Shown one piece after another: positions 1 through 6,990 of a stretch of 8,883 bases of DNA. Each line of letters opens with the position of its first letter. Position 1 is the stretch's first letter. The position numbers were made by a program, and so were the translations under genes. The notes beneath the pieces are model-generated. The model did no database searches and had not been told where the DNA came from. It worked only from the letters and a program-made list of their open reading frames with translations. Origin of the DNA: Brachyspira pilosicoli (GTDB taxonomy: Bacteria > Spirochaetota > Brachyspiria > Brachyspirales > Brachyspiraceae); the NCBI RefSeq assembly GCF_019402445.1, contig NZ_SRZM01000121.1, positions 1 to 8,883 on the forward strand, in the 5' to 3' direction.

Positions 1-939
1 TATAATAACAAATATATTTGATATTATATAGGAAATATATTCGTATTTATCTAGCTTTTTATCTGCTCTAAACAAGAAAATTATTTTTATAAATATAATT
101 AAAAATGATACATATAAATAAAAAAATAATTTATGAGATAATAATATATTATTTTTTAAGTTTAGTATTATTAATGATAGGGAGCTAATTGATATGAATA
201 TACTTATAGTTCTTGATATAGTTATTGATAATTTAGTGTTTTGCATTTTATTATATAGAAGATATGATAAATATATTATGGAAGAGTTTAATATAATAAA
301 TATACTATATAATATTTTTAAGTTAAGCATATTGTTTTGTACTAAAAATATAGTAAGTCTTTTTATATCTAGTTTATTATTTAGTTTAAGTGAAGCAAAT
401 ATTAATACCAAAATAATAAATATTGCAAAATATAATAAAAATGCCCATATAACAATTTCAGCTATCATAGTATAGAAGTCGTATAAATTAGATATTTGTT
501 TTATATCATATTTAATATACGAAAGAGCTAATGCAAAAATAATAAGCATATTAGCAGAGAATATATGAATCAATAATTTTATATATTCTTTTGATATAGT
601 CATTTTTATTAATAGTTCATATGGTAAGCTATATAAATAAATTGATATTATAAAGATTATTACTGCTGTTATAATTATAGATTTTAAACATATTTTATTG
701 ATTGAAAATAAAATATTAAGTATAAAAAAACTAAGAGGTATTAAAAAAGAAAATAATATTTTTAATAGAAATATAAATTCATTATTAAAAAACATTTCCA
801 AATTAGATAAATTATTTGTAAGTTTATAAATATCCATTGTAACAAATGGTACTATATAAATAATAGAAACTATTATAATAAAACTAATTGCTATTATGAT
901 GTCTTTGATATTATTTTTTAATATATTTATTTTATACAT
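1..939 (-). CDS. polytopic integral membrane protein, 3' end cut off by window edge
   Basis: Reading the minus strand from the ATG at 939 gives 313 codons without a stop up to base 1, so the C-terminus lies outside the window. The protein is extremely rich in Ile, Leu and Phe. It has about eight or nine hydrophobic segments, near residues 13-33, 55-80, 86-106, 122-142, 157-184, 206-230, 242-262, 269-291 and from 300 on, joined by short Lys/Asn-rich loops. It is therefore an inner-membrane protein. No catalytic motif or transporter signature is recognisable, so no function is assigned. An AGGA at 946-949 lies 6 bases before this ATG. A second in-frame ATG at 945 is disfavoured because it abuts the AGGA. 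A consensus sigma-70 promoter lies just upstream, and the metallophosphatase gene diverges from it. A short plus-strand frame at 194-475 is antisense to this gene and is not believed real. Confidence 0.8.
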   Translation of the reverse strand, partial: MYKINILKNNIKDIIIAISFIIIVSIIYIVPFVTMDIYKLTNNLSNLEMFFNNEFIFLLKILFSFLIPLSFFILNILFSINKICLKSIIITAVIIFIISIYLYSLPYELLIKMTISKEYIKLLIHIFSANMLIIFALALSYIKYDIKQISNLYDFYTMIAEIVIWAFLLYFAIFIILVLIFASLKLNNKLDIKRLTIFLVQNNMLNLKILYSIFIILNSSIIYLSYLLYNKMQNTKLSITISRTISIFISISSLSLIILNLKNNILLSHKLFFYLYVSFLIIFIKIIFLFRADKKLDKYEYISYIISNIFVII

Positions 940-961
940 TAACATTCCTAATTGATTAGTG

Positions 962-990
962 ATTATAAATCTTTTATTATATGATGTCAA
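962..990 (-). promoter_or_regulatory. consensus sigma-70 promoter for the membrane protein gene
   Basis: On the minus strand the -35 is TTGACA (985-990) and the -10 is TATAAT (962-967), separated by exactly 17 bases. Both hexamers match the sigma-70 consensus in full. Transcription would start near 955, leaving a leader of only about 15 bases that contains the AGGA ribosome binding site. This is the strongest promoter by sequence in the window. Confidence 0.75.
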
Positions 991-1024
991 TAAACTATAT
1001 ATGTAATAATTATATAAAATATGC

Positions 1025-1053
1025 TTGATTTTTCATTTTTGTATAATTATACT
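1025..1053 (+). promoter_or_regulatory. sigma-70 promoter for the metallophosphatase gene
   Basis: TTGATT (1025-1030) and TATACT (1048-1053) are separated by 17 bases. The predicted start is near 1060, about 29 bases before the ATG at 1089, and a GGAGG ribosome binding site lies at 1077-1081. A TATAAT at 1042-1047 is also present but has no -35 at proper spacing. The promoter points away from the minus-strand promoter at 962-990. Confidence 0.55.
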
Positions 1054-1088
1054 TTAAATATCATCCAATTTGTTTTGGAGGTTATAAT

Positions 1089-1772
1089 ATGAAAATTGCT
1101 GTTATTGGTGATTTACATGGTAAGCCTTGCTGGAAATATTTGTTAAAAGATAATAATTTTGATAAGATAGTTTTTTTAGGTGATTATAGTGATGATAGCT
1201 GGGTTACTTTTACAGATAAAGAGATTGTTGATAATTTAAAAGATGTAATAGAGTTTAAAAGAAATAATAATTCTAAAGTTGAGCTTCTTATAGGAAATCA
1301 TGATTTTCAGTATATAGTTGGATATCCTACAGCAAGCAGATATAGAAAAAGTTATGCTTGTGAACTTAATAAAATTTTTAATGATAATAAAGATATATTT
1401 AATGTAGTTTATGTATTAAAAGATTATGTATTTACTCATGCTGGAATTACGAATGGTTGGATTAATTATATAAAGAAAAAATATGATATTAAAGATTTTA
1501 CTGATATAACTAAAATTATTAATATGGTTTATTCAAATTGTAAAGAAGATTGCAACATTGCCTCTTATAGAAGGGGAGGAATGAGCATGTTTGCTGGTAT
1601 ACTATGGGCAGATATTCATGATTTAAAAGAAGATGGTTGTTTTGATTATAATCAGGTTGTAGGTCATAATAGGGTAAAAGTAAATACTGTTATAGAAAAA
1701 AATAATCATAAAATTTATATGTGTGACCATTTTGATAGTAATGATAATCATTTAATTGTATTAGATGTTTAA
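1089..1772 (+). CDS. PPP-type calcineurin-like metallophosphatase
   Basis: A 227-residue cytosolic protein with the two-metal phosphoesterase signature. GDLHG at residues 7-11 supplies metal ligands Asp8 and His10. GDYSDD at 31-36 supplies the bridging Asp32. GNHD at 69-72 supplies Asn70 and the catalytic-site His71. FTHAG at 115-119 and VVGHN at 190-194 supply the later metal-binding histidines. These are the marks of the PPP branch, which includes protein Ser/Thr phosphatases, ApaH-type dinucleotide hydrolases and small bacterial relatives. The usual second motif GDxVDRG is altered to GDYSDDS, so the Arg that normally contacts substrate phosphate is absent there. Substrate is therefore open: phosphoprotein, dinucleotide or small phosphoester. 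GGAGG at 1077-1081, 7 bases before the ATG, fixes the start. It appears monocistronic, since 122 bases separate it from the next gene. Confidence 0.85.
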   Translation: MKIAVIGDLHGKPCWKYLLKDNNFDKIVFLGDYSDDSWVTFTDKEIVDNLKDVIEFKRNNNSKVELLIGNHDFQYIVGYPTASRYRKSYACELNKIFNDNKDIFNVVYVLKDYVFTHAGITNGWINYIKKKYDIKDFTDITKIINMVYSNCKEDCNIASYRRGGMSMFAGILWADIHDLKEDGCFDYNQVVGHNRVKVNTVIEKNNHKIYMCDHFDSNDNHLIVLDV

Positions 1773-1894
1773 TATAAAAATATACAATTTTTTTATTAAT
1801 TTCTCATAAAAACATTAATTCTCTATTTGTTATTATATTTTTTTAATAATGTAAAATTAATTATATCCGAATAGTTATGTAGTAATATTTTAAT
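1773..1894 (+). promoter_or_regulatory. AT-rich intergenic region with a weak promoter candidate
   Basis: The best promoter candidate for the LamG gene is TTGTTA (1827-1832) followed by TAAAAT (1852-1857), but the spacing of 19 bases is long. An AT-only dyad (TTATTA at 1830-1835, TAATAA at 1844-1849) lies within it. Two similar direct repeats, ATTAATTTCTC near 1795 and ATTAATTCTCT near 1815, are seen. An AU-only 7-bp arm pair (ATAAAAA near 1774, TTTTTAT near 1790) could be a very weak terminator for the phosphatase gene. None of these is strong. Confidence 0.3.
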
Positions 1895-3322
1895 ATGGGT
1901 TTAAATATGCGATATATAGCTATTTTAATGGCTTTTACATTAAGTTTAAATATTAATGCTGCCCAAAGCGTTTATAATATATTTGCAGATACTAATAATA
2001 TATATTCTAGTAGTCTTAATAATATAACTAACAGCTTTAGTTTAAATAATACAGGAAGTTTATCTTATAGAAGAGATATATCAAGCTTATTTTCAAAAGA
2101 TATAATGAATAAAGTAAACTATTCTGGAATAACTTATAGCAAAGATATAAAATATATGGAAGGAGCCAATGCTGGTATTGGAGTTTTGTTTCCAAATATA
2201 AAATCTTTTGTTAAGATAGAAAATAAAGGCTATTCATTTTTTGATAATTTTTCGGTAAATAGTTTTACAATAGAGTTTTATTTAAATCCTTATAAGATAA
2301 GAATGAACTCAAAGGTTTTGTCAAAGACATCTATATATCAAGATGGTGATACTACTAAATATTCAGGTATTAGGGCTAATATAATAGATGGTCGTTTAGT
2401 TTGGCAGTTTAATAATTTATTTATGTATAATGGAAAATATACCAATGTTATTTTGTCTGAGGGTGAATATTTAAAAGAAAATGAATGGAGACATCATAGC
2501 ATTAGTTTTGATTCTAAAACAGGAAAATTAGTGAAATATATAGACGGACTTGAAGATCAGGTTATTTATTTAACTAGTACAGGCGATAGAATGGGCTCTC
2601 CATATGTATTAGATATAAGTAATATTAGTATAGCACCTATATATTTAGGACAGGGATTTATAGGTGGAATGGATGGATTTTATTTTAGTCCAGACTATAA
2701 AAGAAATTTTAATTTAGAAAGATATATGCCAAACGGAGAGGTACTAAGCAAAGTAATGCAATTTAATAGCGATAATATTTTCATTGATGAGATAAATTAT
2801 ATAGCAAAGACTAGTAATGCTACAGGTGTATATGTTTATTATAGAACTTCTAATGAATATTTTTCTGAAGAAGACAGTAATATAGAATGGACACTTTTAG
2901 ATTCAACTAATAATATTATAATGAGTCCTAAGATTAAATATATTCAAGTTAAGGCATTATTAGAAAGTGATTCATCTATGGAATATAGTCCTTCATTAAA
3001 TAAAGTTGAGATAGTTTATCATGAAGGAAGAACTCCTCAAGCACCTACTAATTTAAAGGCTATTGTTGCTAATAATTCTATAGTTTTGAATTGGGAAGGA
3101 AGTCATGAAAATGTAAGCGGATATAAAATATATTATGGTACTAAATCTGGAATATATAATGATTATAATCCTATTATAGTAGATGGTAATCAAACTGAGT
3201 ATGTTATTAATAATTTAGAATATGGAAAGCTTTACTACTTTAGGGTAACAACTATAGGTGGTGAAGGAGGAGATATAGAAAGTGAATTTTCTAGTGAAGT
3301 TTATGCTAGACCTTTTCACTAA
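1895..3322 (+). CDS. exported LamG-like plus fibronectin type III protein
   Basis: A 475-residue protein with an N-terminal signal peptide: hydrophobic core about residues 7-19, likely signal peptidase I cleavage after Ala22 or Ala23, no lipobox Cys. Residues about 100-265 look like a concanavalin/LamG beta-sandwich, with the typical FTIEFYLNP strand, NEWRHHSISFD near 196-206, a 'KYIDG' strand near 214-218 and GGMDGFYF near 257-264. Residues about 285-375 form another beta-rich segment. Residues 381-472 are a fibronectin type III domain (PQAPTNLKA start, VLNWEG, SGYKIYYG, YYFRVTT). Such proteins usually bind glycans or other surfaces outside the cytoplasm; no catalytic residues are evident, so adhesion or scaffolding is an inference. 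The ATG at 1895 lacks a Shine-Dalgarno. The in-frame ATG at 1907 (residue 5) has a weak GGGT upstream and gives a more typical signal peptide, so the start is uncertain. A TPR gene follows 23 bases later, probably co-transcribed. Confidence 0.8.
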   Translation: MGLNMRYIAILMAFTLSLNINAAQSVYNIFADTNNIYSSSLNNITNSFSLNNTGSLSYRRDISSLFSKDIMNKVNYSGITYSKDIKYMEGANAGIGVLFPNIKSFVKIENKGYSFFDNFSVNSFTIEFYLNPYKIRMNSKVLSKTSIYQDGDTTKYSGIRANIIDGRLVWQFNNLFMYNGKYTNVILSEGEYLKENEWRHHSISFDSKTGKLVKYIDGLEDQVIYLTSTGDRMGSPYVLDISNISIAPIYLGQGFIGGMDGFYFSPDYKRNFNLERYMPNGEVLSKVMQFNSDNIFIDEINYIAKTSNATGVYVYYRTSNEYFSEEDSNIEWTLLDSTNNIIMSPKIKYIQVKALLESDSSMEYSPSLNKVEIVYHEGRTPQAPTNLKAIVANNSIVLNWEGSHENVSGYKIYYGTKSGIYNDYNPIIVDGNQTEYVINNLEYGKLYYFRVTTIGGEGGDIESEFSSEVYARPFH

Positions 3323-3332
3323 TATATAATTT

Positions 3333-3338
3333 AAGGAG
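3333..3338 (+). promoter_or_regulatory. ribosome binding site that fixes a GTG start
   Basis: AAGGAG lies 7 bases before the GTG at 3346. It supports the non-ATG start of the TPR gene, as no other start codon lies at suitable spacing. It sits between the LamG gene's stop and the TPR gene, consistent with one transcript. Confidence 0.8.
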
Positions 3339-3345
3339 AAATACT

Positions 3346-4206
3346 GTGTCTATCAATACTAAAGCTATAAAGTTGAGTAATCTTGCCGAAGAATTATTGA
3401 AGAAAGGAATCAATACTGAAGCAGTTGAGGCATTGAAAAGAAGTATTAGATTAAGTAATGGCGAAGATATGAAGTCTTATTTAAAGATAGCTATTACTCT
3501 ATTTAATAATGGTGATTATGAGCATGCTAAAGTTTTTCTAAATACTTTCTTAGAATATTGGATGGCAGCAGAGGCTTATTTTATATTAGGCTCTATATCC
3601 AAAAAAGAATGCAAATTGCAAGAGGCTTTTGAACATTATCAAAAGGGTGTTGCTTTATATAATGGAAATGACCTTGTACCTTATTATGAATTTTTATCTT
3701 TATGTAATGTTTTAAAAGAAGAAGATAAGGGAATAGATACAGCTAAATATATATTGAAAATAGATAATAGAGATAGAATAGCTTTAGTATTTTTGGCTAA
3801 TTATTTCTTTGCTAATAAGAAGTATAAAGAGGCTATGAAATTTTATGAAGTTTTAGTTGATAATAATTTAGCTGATTATAATGACTATCATTATTATGGA
3901 GTTTGTTTGCATGAGCTAAAAGATTATAAGAGGGCAGAAAACATGTATTTACAGGCTTTAGAGATGTATCCTGCTGATAGCCCTGAAACTATGGCTTTGA
4001 AAAATTTAAGAAACAGAAAATTAGAGGATAATTACCTTAATATAGAAAAGAGTAAAAAAGAATATTTAGAGAATATAAAACATTCTCCAAAATCAAGTGA
4101 TTATTTCCATTTAGGAAACATTGAATTTATTAATGGTAATTATGACAAAGCTTCAGAGTTTTACTCTAAAGCTAAAGAAATTTATTTAGACAAAGTATGT
4201 GTTTGA
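3346..4206 (+). CDS. cytosolic tetratricopeptide repeat protein
   Basis: A 286-residue, almost wholly helical protein made of TPR units. Clear repeats are near residues 9-38, 43-72, 76-105, 144-173, 180-209 and 250-283, with a degenerate one about 108-140. Typical TPR residues are seen, such as GDYEHA, KYKEAMKFY, DYKRAENMYLQALEMYP and GNYDKASEFYSKA. The stretch at 215-248 is a charged Lys/Glu helix linking the last repeat to the rest. There is no signal peptide, membrane segment or enzyme domain, so it most likely acts as a protein-protein interaction scaffold in the cytoplasm. It starts with GTG and follows the exported LamG/FnIII gene by 23 bases, then ends at a strong terminator, making a two-gene unit. 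A role in assembling or handling the partner is possible but is only inferred from position. Confidence 0.85.
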   Translation: MSINTKAIKLSNLAEELLKKGINTEAVEALKRSIRLSNGEDMKSYLKIAITLFNNGDYEHAKVFLNTFLEYWMAAEAYFILGSISKKECKLQEAFEHYQKGVALYNGNDLVPYYEFLSLCNVLKEEDKGIDTAKYILKIDNRDRIALVFLANYFFANKKYKEAMKFYEVLVDNNLADYNDYHYYGVCLHELKDYKRAENMYLQALEMYPADSPETMALKNLRNRKLEDNYLNIEKSKKEYLENIKHSPKSSDYFHLGNIEFINGNYDKASEFYSKAKEIYLDKVCV

Positions 4207-4219
4207 TTTATATATATAA

Positions 4220-4258
4220 AAGCCCTATAGATTAAAAAATCTATAGGGCTTATTTTTT
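4220..4258 (+). terminator. strong intrinsic terminator, probably bidirectional
   Basis: A perfect 13-bp stem, AGCCCTATAGATT (4221-4233) with its complement at 4238-4250, closes an AAAA loop. It is extended by an A-T pair (4220/4251) and followed on the plus strand by a T tract (4253-4259). It begins 14 bases after the TPR stop. On the minus strand the stem is followed by TTTATATATA, a weaker tract, so it may also stop transcripts of the convergent gene that ends at 4266. Confidence 0.9.
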
Positions 4259-4265
4259 TCTTTTA

Positions 4266-5210
4266 TTATTTTCCAGTACAAAATCCAGAATACTTCTCTA
4301 CAAACTTAACTGGATTATAAGATAATTTAGCTTTTCTAAGACCCAAATCTCCAACGTCTTGCTCTCTATTTACAAACTTATATCCATCTCTTCTATTGTT
4401 TTCTAAAAAGAGTCTGTTTATAGCCTGATAGCTTCCTTTATAATCTCTGTCTCCTCTCTCAGAATGCACCACTATAGTATCTCTCATAGTAAAATCTGCT
4501 ATAGTGTATGCTGCGATTTTTTTATTTATATATATAACTCCTCCAGTGATTCCGTCAATTTCTTTCCAATTATTTATAAGACTATTTATCATCATAATAT
4601 CTGCTTCAGCACGAACTTCATGTGTTAATAGTTTATTTTTATCAAAAGCTTCACATTCTGTTTTTATTTCTTCATTATTGTTTTGCATTTCATTTATTTC
4701 CCACTTCTTTTCAAACTCAAATATATCCTTAATCATTTCTTCATTTTCTATATCTATATTTTTATATTCAAAATCATTCTTTATAAATTGATTATATAAG
4801 TTTTTTTTGTTATGAAATTTTTTTCCGCTTAAATTAATTAATTCATCAACATCATACAAATATTCCCATTCATCTCTCACTTCTTTTACGCTTATTTTAG
4901 TATATTTATCCCAAAATAAAGCTAATTCTTTAGGTATTCTAATTATAGATTCTTTTGATATTTCACAAGGACTCATATCATTACAAAAATTAGTATTAAA
5001 CCAATCTCCAACAGGAGCCCAATATATTGTATAAGGCGAGCGTTGTCTAATCCATACTAATTTTTCTGTAAAAGCCCATTCTAGCATATATATATCTTTA
5101 AGACCAAAGAGGTTCATAAAAGTATAATCTGCAGACTGTTCTGGAGTGATAGAAAAATATTTATTATATAATTTTTGTTTATCTAAACTTATAGGTTCAA
5201 ATTCAAGCAT
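4266..5210 (-). CDS. DUF2156 / phosphatidylglycerol lysyltransferase C-terminal-like protein
   Basis: A 314-residue soluble protein of the DUF2156 family, the tandem GNAT-fold domain that forms the catalytic C-terminus of MprF-type aminoacyl-tRNA-dependent lipid transferases. Diagnostic stretches are ADYTFMNLFGL (27-37), the Gly-Lys-Lys-Phe-His-Asn-Lys-Lys-Asn motif (129-137), GGVIYINKKIAAYTI (223-237) and VNREQDVGDLGLRKAKLSY (280-298). The protein has no transmembrane segments, so unlike MprF it lacks the flippase half. Stand-alone DUF2156 proteins are common in anaerobes; their acceptor is mostly unproved, so lipid or peptide aminoacylation is inference. AAAGGA at 5220-5225 lies 9 bases before the ATG. 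No convincing promoter or terminator was found in the 94 bases separating it from the CRP-like gene, so it may be expressed by readthrough from that operon. It converges on the TPR gene at the terminator near 4220-4258. Confidence 0.8.
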   Translation of the reverse strand: MLEFEPISLDKQKLYNKYFSITPEQSADYTFMNLFGLKDIYMLEWAFTEKLVWIRQRSPYTIYWAPVGDWFNTNFCNDMSPCEISKESIIRIPKELALFWDKYTKISVKEVRDEWEYLYDVDELINLSGKKFHNKKNLYNQFIKNDFEYKNIDIENEEMIKDIFEFEKKWEINEMQNNNEEIKTECEAFDKNKLLTHEVRAEADIMMINSLINNWKEIDGITGGVIYINKKIAAYTIADFTMRDTIVVHSERGDRDYKGSYQAINRLFLENNRRDGYKFVNREQDVGDLGLRKAKLSYNPVKFVEKYSGFCTGK

Positions 5211-5304
5211 AACTGTATTTCCTTTATAAATAATACAAGAGTAAATAAGAATTATTGTATACTAAAAATCTTTTACTAATTTACAGAATAGCATAAAAGA
5301 ATAA

Positions 5305-5934
5305 TTATTTTTTTCTTTTTAAGTCTATTTGTCTTTGTATTTCTTTTAAATTTCTTACCTTTATTGTATTAGTATGTACATCAATTTTACCGGATTTAAT
5401 TAAGTTGTTTAATACTTTCTGTACATCATTAACATTTATACCGCACCAATTAGCTATATCAGCTATAGTAGCATTCAATTCTTGAGGGTCATAATAATGA
5501 TCTCTTGGTATATTTTGAAGTTCAGCCAATAATAATAAACAATCATAAACTCTCAAATCAGTTTCAGGCAATTGAAGTATTAATAATCTTCTTTTAGCAT
5601 CAAATATTCTTTTGGCAAGCATTTTAGATAATTTTAATGCCATAGCTGTGTTGTTTCCTAATATTGTTTGGAAGTTTTCTTTTGTTAATTCAAGCAATGT
5701 AGTAGGTTCATTTGCTATAGCAGAAGCACTTCTTGTTGTACCTTCAAGTATAGCCATCTCTCCAAAGAAATCTCCAGGATAAACTATATCTAATAATTTT
5801 TCTACGTCTTTTATTACTTTGGTTATTTTTACAGAGCCACTTTGAACCATATAAAATTTATTACCTGTTTCATATTCCAAAAATATTATATCATCAGCTT
5901 CATATTTTTTTGTATGTGAATATATATTATCCAT
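5305..5934 (-). CDS. CRP/FNR-family transcriptional regulator
   Basis: A 209-residue regulator. Residues about 10-115 are a cyclic-nucleotide-binding beta-roll with an intact phosphate-binding cassette at 56-70: FFGEM, then Arg68-Ser69-Ala70. The Gly58-Glu59 and Arg68 positions match those that contact ribose and cyclic phosphate in CRP. A long dimer helix follows (about 98-120), then a winged HTH at about 150-195. No FNR-type cysteine cluster or heme ligand is obvious, so a nucleotide ligand is the better guess. The recognition helix (GINVNDVQKVL, 165-175) lacks the Arg-Glu pair of classical CRP/FNR proteins, so it probably reads a different operator. Its AAGGA (5941-5945) overlaps the stop codon of the upstream gene, with 9 bases between the two frames, pointing to translational coupling. 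Targets are unknown; its own promoter is one candidate. Confidence 0.88.
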   Translation of the reverse strand: MDNIYSHTKKYEADDIIFLEYETGNKFYMVQSGSVKITKVIKDVEKLLDIVYPGDFFGEMAILEGTTRSASAIANEPTTLLELTKENFQTILGNNTAMALKLSKMLAKRIFDAKRRLLILQLPETDLRVYDCLLLLAELQNIPRDHYYDPQELNATIADIANWCGINVNDVQKVLNNLIKSGKIDVHTNTIKVRNLKEIQRQIDLKRKK

Positions 5935-5940
5935 TTTTTA

Positions 5941-5945
5941 TCCTT
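5941..5945 (-). promoter_or_regulatory. ribosome binding site overlapping an upstream stop codon
   Basis: The AAGGA for the CRP-like gene shares bases with the TAA (5944-5946) of the cNMP-TPR gene. Ribosomes terminating upstream would unmask or reload on this site, so the two proteins are probably made in coupled amounts. Confidence 0.65.
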
Positions 5946-6951
5946 AATTAAGTTTTTGTATGCTGTCATTAGCCTCTTGTGATAAACTATCCATCGGAGG
6001 TATAGACATAACTTTTTGATAATATGCTTTTGCCTTATTTTTATCCCCAATACTAGCAAAGCTTTTACCCAAATATAATATTGCCTCTTTTACATTTTTT
6101 GATTTCGGATATGTTTTTATTGCTGATAATAAAACCTTAGAAGCATTATCATATTTATTAATATAATAATAAGCTTTCCCCATATAAAATATTGAATTTT
6201 CAGCCACATCTTTATCTTCATTTTTTAAAAGAGCATTAAATGATTTTATAGCGTTCACATAATCGCCTCTCTCATAAAACTCTAAAGCCCTGTCATAATC
6301 TTTATTGTTAATAGAAGTGTTTGCTATAGATGTGCTTGGCTTGCTTATTATTTTTGGTTCTTCTGTTGTGCTGTCTTCTAATGGAGCTATATTACTATCA
6401 TCTGTTATATTTAATAAGCTTTTACATTCTTTTATTCTTTGCTCTACAGTATGATAAAATACAGAATCCTCATCAGCAGATTGTATATATCTTTTATAAG
6501 CATATAGTGCGTTTTTATATTTTTTAGCTTTGAAATAAAACTCACCAATATTATATAGCCCCTCTAATGGTGAAGGACCTTCTTCATCTATTGTATTTTC
6601 TACTAATATACCAACTTTTCTGTTTATTCTTCTTAGTTGATTTGAAAATACTTTAAGCATTTTTATGATTATTGGTTTATTTTTTGAAACTAAACTTTCA
6701 AATTCGCTATATGTTAAAATAATAATAACGCAATCTGTTAAACATTGAACAGTATCTTCTTGAGGATAAGTACCTAGTATACTTTTTACGCCAAAAAACT
6801 CACCTATGTTGATTAATTCTCTAGTTTCATGCCCTGTCTCTTCTGATAAAAATATGCTCTGGGCTTGACCCTGCTTTAGAATATAAACTCTATCAGAATT
6901 ATCTCCAGCAAAATATACTATAGATCCTGCTTTATATACTCTTGTTTGCAT
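5944..6951 (-). CDS. cyclic-nucleotide-binding-like domain fused to TPR repeats
   Basis: A 335-residue cytosolic protein without signal peptide. Residues 1-115 have the CRP-type beta-roll (YKAGSIVYFAGD, VYILKQGQA) and a following helix. The phosphate-binding cassette at 50-68 is degenerate: Gly54-Val55 where Gly-Glu is expected, and PQEDT with no Arg-Ser/Thr-Ala, so cyclic-nucleotide binding is doubtful. One TPR lies at about 129-162, then a Ser/Thr/Glu-rich linker (about 181-217), then three repeats at 218-247, 252-285 and 289-322, similar to the TPRs of outer-membrane assembly and YbgF-like proteins. There is no DNA-binding domain. It likely serves as a ligand- or protein-sensing adaptor. 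It is the first gene of the operon, with AAGGA (6959-6963) 7 bases before the ATG, and is coupled to the CRP-like regulator, suggesting the two act together. That partnership is inferred from gene order. Confidence 0.82.
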   Translation of the reverse strand: MQTRVYKAGSIVYFAGDNSDRVYILKQGQAQSIFLSEETGHETRELINIGEFFGVKSILGTYPQEDTVQCLTDCVIIILTYSEFESLVSKNKPIIIKMLKVFSNQLRRINRKVGILVENTIDEEGPSPLEGLYNIGEFYFKAKKYKNALYAYKRYIQSADEDSVFYHTVEQRIKECKSLLNITDDSNIAPLEDSTTEEPKIISKPSTSIANTSINNKDYDRALEFYERGDYVNAIKSFNALLKNEDKDVAENSIFYMGKAYYYINKYDNASKVLLSAIKTYPKSKNVKEAILYLGKSFASIGDKNKAKAYYQKVMSIPPMDSLSQEANDSIQKLN

Positions 6952-6990
6952 TATTGTTTCCTTAAAATATTTTGGATATTTCTTATTACT

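Noticed and set aside
194..475. Plus-strand 93-residue frame
   Set aside because: It lies wholly inside the long minus-strand membrane protein frame, is hydrophobic as an antisense by-product, and lacks a good ribosome binding site (AGGGAGCT is 9 or more bases away in AT-rich DNA). The minus-strand gene has a consensus promoter and an AGGA.
1795..1830. Short direct repeats as a CRISPR or phase-variation element
   Set aside because: Two imperfect 11-base AT-rich copies only; no array, no spacer regularity.
4504..4791. Plus-strand 95-residue frame
   Set aside because: Antisense to the well-supported DUF2156 gene; Ser/Ile/Phe-rich composition typical of a shadow frame.
5231..5262. Inverted repeat ATACAA/TTGTAT upstream of the DUF2156 gene as an operator or terminator
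   Set aside because: Only six paired bases around a 16-base centre in AT-rich DNA, with no adjacent T tract or promoter; chance is likely.
6330..6527. Plus-strand 65-residue frame
   Set aside because: Antisense to the linker and TPR region of the cNMP-TPR gene; Leu/Tyr-rich low-complexity shadow.
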